From NCBI GenBank assembly GCA_911728455.2, contig OU452224.1, positions 6,824,501 through 6,888,500 on the forward strand: 64,000 nt of DNA. Reading direction: 5' to 3'. The notes under the pieces are model-generated. The model was not told where the DNA came from. It worked only from the letters and a program-made list of their open reading frames with translations, and did no database searches. The stretch is from Marthasterias glacialis. Taxonomy: Eukaryota > Echinodermata > Asteroidea > Forcipulatida > Asteriidae. The position numbers and the translations under genes were made by a program. Below, piece after piece: positions 21,801 to 33,800 of this stretch (position 1 is the stretch's first letter; each line of letters starts with the position of its first letter).

Positions 21801-24800
21801 AATAAAAATAGTTTGTTTTGGAAATGCAGGCCATGGCCCTTCAGAAAAATTGCAATGTCACTACCAACTTGGCCAGCATGCCCTTGTACAATTTCTCTGA
21901 TTTGGCCAGCAAAGGCCTGCCCCTGTTTTTCTTAAGATCAAGGCCTGGAAATGGAGAGAGTATGTCAACTTGGGAGAGATTGGAAAGTTTAAGAATCCTG
22001 GAATTACATGAATTACATAGAGGCCACAGTGGCCTCTGTTGCCATTAGTCTTGGCCTTGGTTCCTCTTCAAAAGTTTCTCATAGACTTAAAAGTTTTTCC
22101 AATTGAAGTGCCTTTTGTAAAATGAAAATTGCCTTACCCTCTTGAAGATAAAATTCCAGGCCTGATATAATTTCAAGACATTCCTTTTTGGTTGAGTGAA
22201 AGTACATCTCTAGGTCTTGCGGCCAATTCTAGCCACTGTTGGCATTTTGGTACAAGCCACTTGTGGCCGCTATTGGCATTTTGGTACTTATAAGCCACTT
22301 GTGGCCACTGTTGGCATTTTGGTACAAGCCACTTGTGGCCGCTATTGGCTTTTTGGTACAAGTCACTTGTGGCCGCTATTGGCATTTTGGTACAAGCCAC
22401 TTGTGGCTGCTCTTGGCATTTTGGTACAAGCCACTTGTGGCCGCTATTGGCATTTTGGCACAAGCCACTTGTGGCTGCTATTGGCATTTTGGTACAAGAC
22501 ACTTGTGGCCACTATTGGCATTTTAGTACAAGCCACTTGTGGCCGCTATTTGCATTTTGGTACTTAAGCCAATTGTTACTGCTATTTGGCATTTTGGGTC
22601 AAGCCGCTTGTGACCGCTATTTGCATTTTGGTACAAGCCAATTGTGGCTGCTATTGGCATTTTGGTACAAGCCACTCTCTAAAGGTTACAACTGTTGCAT
22701 TACATGTAAAATGTACATGGTACAACATCACAGTACATGACATTAGTTGCATTAAGTGTCGGGACTCTTTATTTATTAATAATTCCACTTCATTCTTACT
22801 GATATCACTTGTTTTCTACTCCCCAGGTGTGGATACCATTGGAGAGCCGTTCAACCTCGTCAACCAGGACCCCAACACCCCATCCCCGCAACACAAACCA
22901 CCCCAGTCTCCCTTCCAGCGTTCCCCGTCGGGAAACAACGTCATCCAGAGAACCAGCGCCTCCCGGAAGGACCCCACCTTCCTCCGCCGAAAACACTCCC
23001 AGGAATTCCTGAAGAAGATGGAGGAGCAACAGCGTCGCTCCGTGTCTCGGAAATCCTCCTCAGAGTCCAGTGACCTCGGCTCCATCTCGTTTGAAATGAC
23101 AAGCCCTGGACCAGACGACGAGGTGATGTTTGAAACGGAGAATGCCCCCATATTTGAAATTGGGAGCGATCCAATTAACGTCGGCCAAACCGAATGGTCG
23201 AACGAGAGTAAACTGTCCTCCGGAGCAGGGCCCTCTGGCGGCACCTCTGTAAAACCACCAAACATTCTGGTGTACACTGGCTCCGACGACAAAACAGCTA
23301 CGCCCAGATTTGAGACCACTGTGGCTTTCCTTGAAAAATTTCTGCGACGAGATGGTTACGTTATCTACCAGCTGAAAGAAGCCCACCTGTTAACGCATCC
23401 GTGGGTTGATAACTGTGCTTTGCTGGTCATTGTTACTGGCACCGAGACAATGGCACAGAATGGGTTGAGGAAGTGCACCGACTACGTCAAATCGGGAGGG
23501 CAGCTTCTTGTACTGAGCGGTGGCAGCATCCAGTCCAAGGAGACCCTTGGTGTCAGCACCATCGACTACTCCGCGATCCTGGACAACAACAAGATTCAGT
23601 TTAAGGCACTGTGTTCGGGCGATGCGTCGCCTGTCGGCATGTTCACGGGTAGCCAGGTCAAGGTCCTTGCGGAGAGCCAGGGAAATGCAGTCATCACAGA
23701 AACATCCTTTGAGGGAAGCACAGGAAAAGTCATTGCATCTCAGGTGAGTACAATGTAGTAGTGTATAATGTTGTGTTTGAAATGGATGGTGGTTTTTATT
23801 TTATGTTAATGTATATTTTTGTTAAGCAAGTTCACCCCAAGCGAGCCACTCTTTGTAGGGAGCTACAAGAAGAAAACACTTCGAAACAAATTAAAGTTTG
23901 CCTTAGTCATTATGATAAGGCATTTATATTGCGCTTTTCCCAAAATGATCAATGTGTTTTACTGAGGCCCTGTTACAAGAAGAACAATAAAATATCAAAT
24001 GACAACTTATTGGGAAACAAGTACGTCTTAAGATTTCTTTACAAACTACTACTGAAAAAGAGTCCCGAAATGTTAATTGGAAGACTTTTTCAGAGAGCAG
24101 CAAGGACAAGATTTGCAGATCTGATACTTCAAGGAGGCAATGGAGGCCATTGCCTTGGTGCCCCTTGAAATATTCAAATAGAAAGTTTTGGGGAGTTTTG
24201 ACAGGCGCTTTTTATTTGTGTACAGTACAGGGATCAATGCACAACTAATCTACATTACGAATCGCCGGCTGATATGCCACCAAAAAAAAAGAAGAAGAAA
24301 AAAAGGAGTAAATAAAATTTACAAAAATCATAAAATAAAACCATTTAAAATATTCCAGATTGCACAGAAGAGCTCTTAAGACCAAACATGAACTTCAAGT
24401 AAAAACAAATTCTAAGTACCTCGTCTCATTTCAGCAAAATTTTCCCCCCAGTTTTGAAACATCCTGGGAGGGAAGAACCCTGCAGTATGAGTATGATCAG
24501 GATTATTGTACGTACAGTACTCCGTGCTGTACGTTCAGTATTGTGCACATTATAACACTATGTCAACACGTGTGAGCATCGTGTGTTTGTCATCTGTGCA
24601 AGTTTGTTATCACTCCAAGAACAGTTAGAAAACTAAATTACTCCCCGCTGTGAGATTGACAAAAAATATCCCTCGGGATGAGCTCTGAAGTAAATTATCG
24701 CCAGCAAATTAAATTTAGTGGGGAACACCGTAGGGACAATGTGCAAAGAATAATTGTATTTATAATGCCCATGTTATTACAGATAATGTATTGTACATGG

Positions 24801-27800
24801 AGGACCTTTTCAGTGAAGTCAATACGTAAGATGTTGTGAAACATGTACATGTAGGTCACAAAACTCGTAATTAATGTTTGTTGTATAATATCTCAATCAT
24901 TCAACAATAGTTTGTTAAAATGAAGGTACAATGTATTATCAAAGATACTAGAAACACAAGCAGTGACAAGATACAAGATAGGACACTTGTGCCGTTTTGC
25001 ACGGTAGCAGATGTAACGCCTTTATACCTACCAACCGCGTGATGGCGCCCTTCCCCATGTGTCAATTTTGCTAGGATTATTGACACAATTTATTGCCGAA
25101 CACCAAATTTTACGATCTGCCTTCACCTTTTTTAGTTGGTGGGATCGTTTGGCGTAAGTTTTTCCATTTAGTAGGCCCTACTTATTGCGCAAACGATCTT
25201 CGGTTTTACCTACATGTACCAAATGACAAGCGGGCTCCCCCATTTTGCGTTTCATGTTTCTGATTAGAGTGTCCTATCTTGGTTTTGGAGTATCTTTGGG
25301 GAGGGACAGCATTGTTTTCGGGTTTGAGCTTGATCCAGTAAGCGTGTTTCAGCGACTCTGACCAGAAAAAAGGTTCTGACATAAAACTCAAGGACCTAAA
25401 CAATTTTCGAAAACTGGTGAAGAAGGTGCAAGACCTTTTGAAAATCAAAATATCCAGCTTTTATTTTGTTGTGGCATAATGGAACTTACATGTACAGTCT
25501 TACATGTATGTTAACATTATCCCTAACCACCCATAACCCATCAAACTCCCAGCAGCATGTTTTGTTAGATTCTGCTGGACTGGGTAGTGTACCAGTAAAC
25601 TGATCATGCTTTACATGGTATCAGGCATACCACCATAAATCAGAGTCCAGAGGTTTTTGTGCATGGTTTACCATATGGTGTTGGATTTTATTGGACTGGG
25701 GAAGGATCCTAGTAAATCACCTCGTGGGGGGGGGGGGAGGTTAGGGTTAAAGGAGTACTTGTACATGTTTCAGCACTTGTAATTTTTAAATAAAACCACT
25801 TGAAACTAAGTTTATAAACTGAGCCAACAACTTTAGTTACAGTTTGGCTGAACAGCTACATGTACACGTACATAACCGGCACAACCAAACTCGTAAAAAT
25901 CCTTAAATTAACCCTTAAATTAACCAATAAAGCTTTAACATGTTTCTGGTCTGGCACATGTACATAGCTTTCTCCTGTAATTTCAATTCACTTCAACTAA
26001 TTAGGCCTATAATACATGCGGGCATCCCTGGACATTTAAAAAAAAAAGAAACACTTGCAAGGGGCCTGTTAGGTTTCTGTTTGCATGCCCGGGAATTTTT
26101 TGTCTTGTCATGCACGTCTTCCAGTGCTAAGTGGTTAAAAGGGCAGGTTTTTTTTCTGTCCTTACACTGTAGTTACCTCTGTGAAACTGACTGTAAAATA
26201 TTTCAAAGGGCACCAAGGCAACATGACCAGGGGCAATGAGGCAAATTGCTATATTGCCTCTGTGATGTATCAGGCCTACACTACAATATTACATGTAACT
26301 TATAATCTACAAAACCTTACTGTACATGCCCAATGGAAGGTCGTAAGGCTGTACAACCTTTTTTCCGGGCACAAAAATTACAGCATTTTGCCCCAGCAGA
26401 AGGTCACAAGCAATAACATGGCTCTTTTGAAAAAAAGTTGAGCATTTAAGTGTTGTATATTTTGTTGCTAGAATTACATTTAAAACATAATTTTCCATTA
26501 TGCGGAATTTAACTTTCCTGAATGACTTACAAATAGCAAAAGAAAACAACGACCAAACTTTCACACTCGTTTTTCTTGATACACAATTTGGGACAGTAAT
26601 TGCTTACGACCTTTTGCCGGTCACGCTTTCGTTACGACCTTCTTCTGGGCACACGATGTACTTACCACATAGTGAACTCATGCCTACATACATGTGTGTA
26701 CACTTTACTATGCACACGGATTTACATAGAGAACACATGGTACAAGTCGCAAGGTATTTCCTGTAAAAGTTAATGGATTAAAATTAGAATAATTTGGATC
26801 TCAGCATGGTCGAAGCTGCTTGGGGTTGCAGGAGCATTTGCAGAATGGGCAAATGGCATTTAAAGATGTAATGTACTGTACATGTACATGTTCATGTCAT
26901 ATATTTTTTATGACCAATTTGCTCGTATTGTGAATTGGTACAAGCATTTCATCAGCAATCGTTAACCATCCCAAACCTTCCAAAACCCGAGTGCATTAAT
27001 TCTGTTGGACTTACATACATATGACTGTACTATTAAGCCTGATGATGCTTTACATGGGATGAGGCATAACATATTATATATAACTGACACACAGATCCTT
27101 GTCATTTGATTGGTGGAACTTACATCACATGATATTCACTATTCGCCCATGGGGAATAGTATTTCCCATTCAATAGTTAGGATCATCCTTGTTCCCAATG
27201 TTTTGGAGCAGTAGAGCGCCGCTGCTATAACAAAAGAGCACCTGTGCAAAAGGTTGTAATATTATCACACCCCACGTATTGCGCTGTTCTACCTCCGCGT
27301 ATTGCGCTATTTTAATCTGCGCATGAAGTTTGTTTGAAGATAAATTCGTTATCATGCGCGCGTGGAGTACGGAAAAATATAGTGCGTCTGTCTCACAAGG
27401 TTGGTGTCTACATGGAGTCGTCCACGTTCTTTGGATAGAAGGGATTTTAGAATTTTCAAAGTGTGGGGTGGACAAGGAACTGTGTCTATTTTGATTGTGT
27501 GTTTATTGTAAAAAAAAAATTAAATGACAAGGATCTATGCCAGTTATGAAAAAAAATATGACTATTAAGTGGCTCAGAGTGCAATGGGGGGAATATTATC
27601 GCAAGGTAAAATTTTGGCTGTTCCATTTCACTTGGCTTCGCCTCGTGAAATGGAACAGTCCAAATTTTACCTTGGGATAACATTCCCCCCATTGCACTCT
27701 GAACCTCTTAATATTTGTATACTACCCCTATAACACCCCTTACAGTCTGCCTTTTAAATGGTTCAGAGTGCGTCAAATGATATGTTTTATTTTACAAGAA

Positions 27801-30800
27801 GATGCGCGAACGCGACGCACTATACCTGTGGCAACCAATGTACTATCCCATGGCAACCAATGTACTATACCCAAGCAACCAATGTACTATACCCATAGCA
27901 ACCGATGTAGTATATCCAAGCAACCGATGTAGTATATCCATAGCAACAACTGTTTCTTGGCCGTTACCAATACATCTAGGCACAATTTAGTGTGTATGGG
28001 GTGTTATAAATATATATTGACTGCTTTTACTTGTGCTATGGTTAAACATACGACCACCTTAGTGATCCTTGGAACGTTTTATTTTATAAAGAAACCTGTG
28101 GGCGATCACCTCAGGAGTTGCAGTTTTAACCACAGCACTCAAAGCAGTCAATATTTGTATAGGCCTACTACTTGTACATGTATTGTACGTGTGAAGGTTA
28201 TAATAAAGATATTTTTCTAGAGGATTAGGTTGAAAAACACACTCAATTTTGTTGTCTTTAATGCAGTTTTGTACCACATTTACACACATGTACATGTAGA
28301 AAGCATAAAATTTTGGATACTTCAATGTAGTAAGCATCTTTTTAAGAAAATATAACCTGTGTTGTGTCCCTTCTGAAATTGTTTAGCAAAAAGGAGCTTA
28401 CATTTTAAACGTTGGTTTGCTAAGTTAGTTATGCACAGTGGTGTAACCTGGGGGGGGGGGGGTGCTTGAACCCACCTGCTCAGAACCCTTGACTTCCCCC
28501 ACCTCTTGCCTCCTTCAGAGAAAAATCATTGATTCCTTCATATCCAGTGGGAGAATTGTGTGAATAGAAAGGGGTTTTATATAATGTGTCTGTTTTTTTG
28601 CAATAAAAAGATTTTGTTTGTGCATAGGCCTACCCTGTAAACAAAGACTGATTGCAAAACTGAATGCATTGACTGTATGGTTCAGAACATGTACATCAAC
28701 TACAAGATTGTAGTTGTATCAGTATTTACATGACGTGTACATGTTGCAGTATACAAATTTTATATAGCGCCAAATCTGTCAAATTGACGCTCAAGACGTT
28801 TTACATTCAGTAAAAACAAACACCTCCTCCTTACCTAAAATTCTTTAAAAAGCCACTAGAAAAAGGCCACGAAAATAATACCAAAATAAAAGAGAAGAAT
28901 ACTATAGAAAACCCAGGTGAAAACAATTTTTTAAATGAGACGGCCACCATTAAATCTTACACTAAGAAAACTAGTAAGAAGTAAACCATTAAGAAGTCTT
29001 CCCTGCAAATGGTGTCTCTTGGATTTAGGCTAGACCTTTCTTTTGCAACGTCGCTGCCCGAGTTTTTTGCCAACCAAGGTTGGAGAAACTATGGGGAGCC
29101 ATCAATGCAAAACAAAAGCAGAAACTCACAATTTGTAAAAAAATGTCACACAAATGCTCAAAAATACTGTTGAATTTGTTGGAAACAAACCAACCCAATA
29201 ATGGGATGTATTTTTTGTTTCAATAAGAAAGTTTGCAAAAATGTTGAATTTGGTCTTGAAGCTTCTCTCAACAGGACTGAATGTTTAGGTAACATTTGTC
29301 AGTCCATGCTAACCAGCGCCGTTTGTTTAAATCAATAGAAAGTACAAGCCTCCAGAGTAATTTCTGTAGTTCTGGTTCTGTGGTTCTTGTTCTGATAATC
29401 TGATAATAACTAGAAAATCATTTTTTGTCACATTACAAAAAACAAGGTGTTCGTGGATGATGTCATCAAAGGTTGAAATTATCCAATGATGACCCCATTA
29501 ATACATTTGAACCTGAAACTATGGCTTTTTTAATAGTTTTTGCTTCAACTTCAAGTTTGAACTAGAAGACAAGGTCAAATTGAGGTCATCTCTGTGTGAC
29601 TCTTAATCATTTTTCAAAGACCTGTCCAATGTATGGATTGTAAACATCCAAAATGTGGTTCAGGAGTCATGATTTTTTAAAATACTAAACTTTGAATTAT
29701 TGTAATTCAACACCCAATGACGCCATTGCGACGTCATGAAAATTGTGTCGTCTTCATATTGAAGTTCAGTTGTCTGATGAGTTACAAGTCTTAATTTAGT
29801 TCCAATCTTGAGTTATGCTTTAGAGAAGAGTTGCGAGGAAGAAGAAGATGGAAAAGAAAAAAATTAACAAAAAGCGCAGTTGCATAAACACCTAATTATG
29901 CACAATAGGTGTTGAAATAGCAACAAATACTATTGCCTTCAGCAAAACTTCTCTTTTAAGGCCCCAGCTCAACATTGGTAAACTGACCTTAAATGCTTTC
30001 ATTCTTTGCACAAATCAAGATATTTGTAATAAAACCAACCTGTGAAAATGTCAGCTCATTTCGTTGTTTCATTTGCGAGAAAACGGTAACAATGCATTCA
30101 GCATTTTTGTACGCATTCCTATAGGCAGAGTTTTCGTCTCACTGAGACGAAAACTAATTTTGGATCTCATTTCATTTACTATTTAAAATCGATAACACTT
30201 CCGGAAGAAATATTTCAAGGAAAGTTTTCTACCATCATTATCTTTACACCATATAAGGTATGTAAATCTGTAAACATTTAAATATTTTTCTTTTTACCAA
30301 TGTTGAGCTGGGGCTTTAAATGGATACTCTTCCAAAGACTGATATTCTATCGTCCCTTTAAAATTCTTTCACCGCATGTCCACCAGGATAGTTACACATC
30401 CTGATGTACCTCTGTCATGCATGCCTGCTATTCAATATGAATCAGGTTCAGTTGCTAACAGCTGCCGTACTATTTAGCCCCAGATATGTTGGGGCGATCA
30501 TCGAGCAGCAACTGGCTCTCACAATAGGAAGAATCTTTACCATCATTGTGGCGATGGAGTAACACGTCTTGTAAATGTCATATTATTCTAACTTAATGCC
30601 AAGCTCGTCAGCTGTGGATACGTGTGCAGTATACTTTAAATAGAACATTATTTTCGTTTTACTCTACACTGATGTGTCTCATGCATTGTATACTCAGTAC
30701 TTTCCCCGAATCCTGTCATACGTGTGGAAAAAAAACCACAGACATACATGTACATTATTACTCGGGTGGGATTTGAACCCACAACCTTTGCCATTCTAGA

Positions 30801-33800
30801 GAAGATGTTTTACCAGTAGACAACTGAGCTTACCCGGTAGCTAGAAGCCATTTGGAATCCTACATAGTATATATTTTAATAGTGGGTACCACAATGATTT
30901 GATAGATCTTAGGACTGGACCTACATGGAGGCCATGGCATCTGTTGCCCTGGTCTTGGCCTTGGTGCCCCTTCCAATGTTTCCCATAGACTTGAAGATTT
31001 TCCACTGGAAATGCCCTTTGTGAAATGAGAATGGCCTTGCCCTCTCAGAGATGAAATTCCAGGCTTAGATATTAAATTTGCATCAAGGATAAAGAATATT
31101 ATTTGTGTTTTTACCTGACACCGATGTGTGTGGAAAAGCGCTGAGTACTCGGTACTTTCCCCGAGTCCTGTGGGAAACCCCCCCCCCCAAAAAAAAAAAA
31201 AAAACACCAAAAAACAAAACAAACAACAACAACAACACATTTGAAACAGATTCATCAGAATTCTTCAATAACATGAATGAATAAAAGTTCTATAATAAAA
31301 ATCCAGAGAATGGAGGTACTCACTCGAAATAGTTCAGTTCCTATCAAGAGCCTTGTTCACTCCGGCTGTGAGCAATTTGGATCTCAAGCAGGGGCAGGAA
31401 CAAAATGAACAAGGACGAGGAGGCATACAAACCTGGACAGAATCTGCGACCAGATAATTTTCAATACAATGACAACCTTCAAAAGTGGTTACTTCATCTC
31501 AGCCACCAAGGTTTGCCAAACTATAACCACAAAATTCACAGCCAAGTGAACAAGGTTCCTGATAGGAACTGAAATATTTTAAGGGATTTGTGTTATAGAA
31601 CTTTTTATTCATTCAACAACAACACAGGCGTATTAGTGCTCTAAGCAGTAGGCTAGGCTATATATGTACACGTACAGGCACAGTACTTTCGTTAAGAAAC
31701 TCTGCTGTACATTGTACATCTATAGCCAGCTGATTTGTGATGTAGCTTTAAATTATTCTAATAAAACCGTCGCTGATGAAACCATTATCAATTTTACCAC
31801 TGTGCCCGACCTTTATATCTCTATTAGCATTTAATGAGTAGGACATTTGACAACACCTTCATAATGAGTAAAGGGTCTGTTGGAATTTTAATTTCATTGA
31901 TGGTAAGGTGGAGCGTTGCGATGGTGTTAGGCTGATTGCAAGTACATCTGCACACAGGCCAGGGCCCAATTTCATAGAGCTGGTTAAGCACAAACAGTAG
32001 CTAAGCACAACTAAATTATGCTTACCAGACTAAGGTAACCAGCCAAATTAGCATGTCACATGTACGATCTGTGCCTGGTATCCTGCTTATTTTTGCTGAG
32101 CAGAAAATTTTTAAGCACTATTTTCTGCTTAAGCAGCTCTATGAAATTGGGCCCAGATACTTGGTTCTTGTAACCCTTGGTTCAATGAGGGACTTTGTGA
32201 GTCTGTACTTGGAATGTTTCAAGGGATACCATAACAGTTCTTGTAACTTTAGTCTGGTGGTAAAGTGGTGCTTCAATGAGGGACTTTGTGAGTCTGTACT
32301 TGAAACTTTTCAAGGGATACCATAACAGTTCTTGTAACCTTAGTCTGGTGGTAAAGTGGCGCATCAATGAGGGACTTTGTGAGTCTGTACTTGGAATGTT
32401 TCAAGGGATACCATACCAGTTCTTGTAACTTTAGTCTGGTGGTAAAGTGGTGCTTCAATGAGGGACTTTGGGATTCTGTACTTGGAATGTTTCAAGGGAT
32501 ACCATACCAGTTCTTGTAACTTTAGTCTGGTGGTAAAGTGGCGCTTCAATGAGGGACTTTGTGAGTCTGTACTAAGACGTTTCAAGGGATACCATACCAG
32601 TTCTTGTAACTTTAGTCTGGTGGTAAAGTGGCGCTTCAATGAGGGACTTTGTGAGTCTGTACTTGGAACGTTTCAAGGGATACCATACCAGTTCTTGTAA
32701 CTTTAGTCTGGTGGTAAAGTGGTGCTTCAATGAGGGACTTTGTGAGTCTGTACTTGGAACGTTTCAAGGGATACCATAACAGTTCTTGTAACCTTAGTCT
32801 GGTGGTAAAGTGGCGCTTCAATGAGGAACTTTGTGAGTCTGTACTTGGAACGTTTCAAGGGATACCATACCAGTTCTTGTAACCTTAGTCTGGTGGTAAA
32901 GTGGTGCTTCAATGAGGGACTTTGTGAGTCTGTACTTGGAACATTTCAAGGGATACCATACCAGTTCTTGTAACTTCAGTCTGGTGGTAAAGTGGCGCTT
33001 CAATGAGGGACTTTGTGAGTCTGTACTAAGACGTTTCAAGGGATACCATAACAGTTCTTGTAACCTTAGTCTGGTGGTAAAGTGGGGCTTCAATGAGGGA
33101 CTTTGTGAGTCTGTACTTGGAACGTTTCAAGGGATACCATACCAGTTCTTGTAACCTTAGTCTGGTGGTAAAGTGGCGCTTCAATGAGGGACTTTGTGAG
33201 TCTGTACTTGGAATGTTTCAAGGGATACCATACCAGTTCTTGTAACTTTAGTCTGGTGGTAAAGTGGCGCTTCAATGAGGGACTTTGTGAGTCTGTACTT
33301 GGAATGTTTCAAGGGATACCATACCAGTTCTTGTAACCTTAGTCTGGTGGTAAAGTGGTGCTTCAATGAGGGACTTTGTGAGTCTGTACTTGGAATGTTT
33401 CAAGGGATACCGAAACAGTTCTTGTAACCTTAGTCTGGTGGTAAAGTGGGGCTTCAATGAGGGACTTTGTGAGTCTGTACTTGTAACGTTTCAAGGGATA
33501 CCGAAACAGTTCTTGTAATCTTAGTCTGGTGGTAAAGTGGTGCTTCAATGAGGGACTTTGTGAGTCTGTACTTGGAATGTTTCAAGGGATACCGAAACAG
33601 TTCTTGTAACCTTAGTCTGGTGGTAAAGTGGGGCTTCAATGAGGGACTTTGTGAGTCTGTACTTGTAACGTTTCAAGGGATACCATAACAGTTCTTGTAA
33701 TCTTAGTCTGGTGGTAAAGTGGGGCTTCAATGAGGGACTTTGTGAGTCTGTACTTGGAACGTTTCAAGGGATACCATAACAGTTCTTGTAACCTTAGTCT

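Noticed and set aside
22217..22740. Open frames with repeated [12 protein letters not shown]
   Set aside because: They are read from the 34-bp array, which runs into exon 3 by chance. The exon has its own acceptor at 22826 and a phase that fits exon 2.
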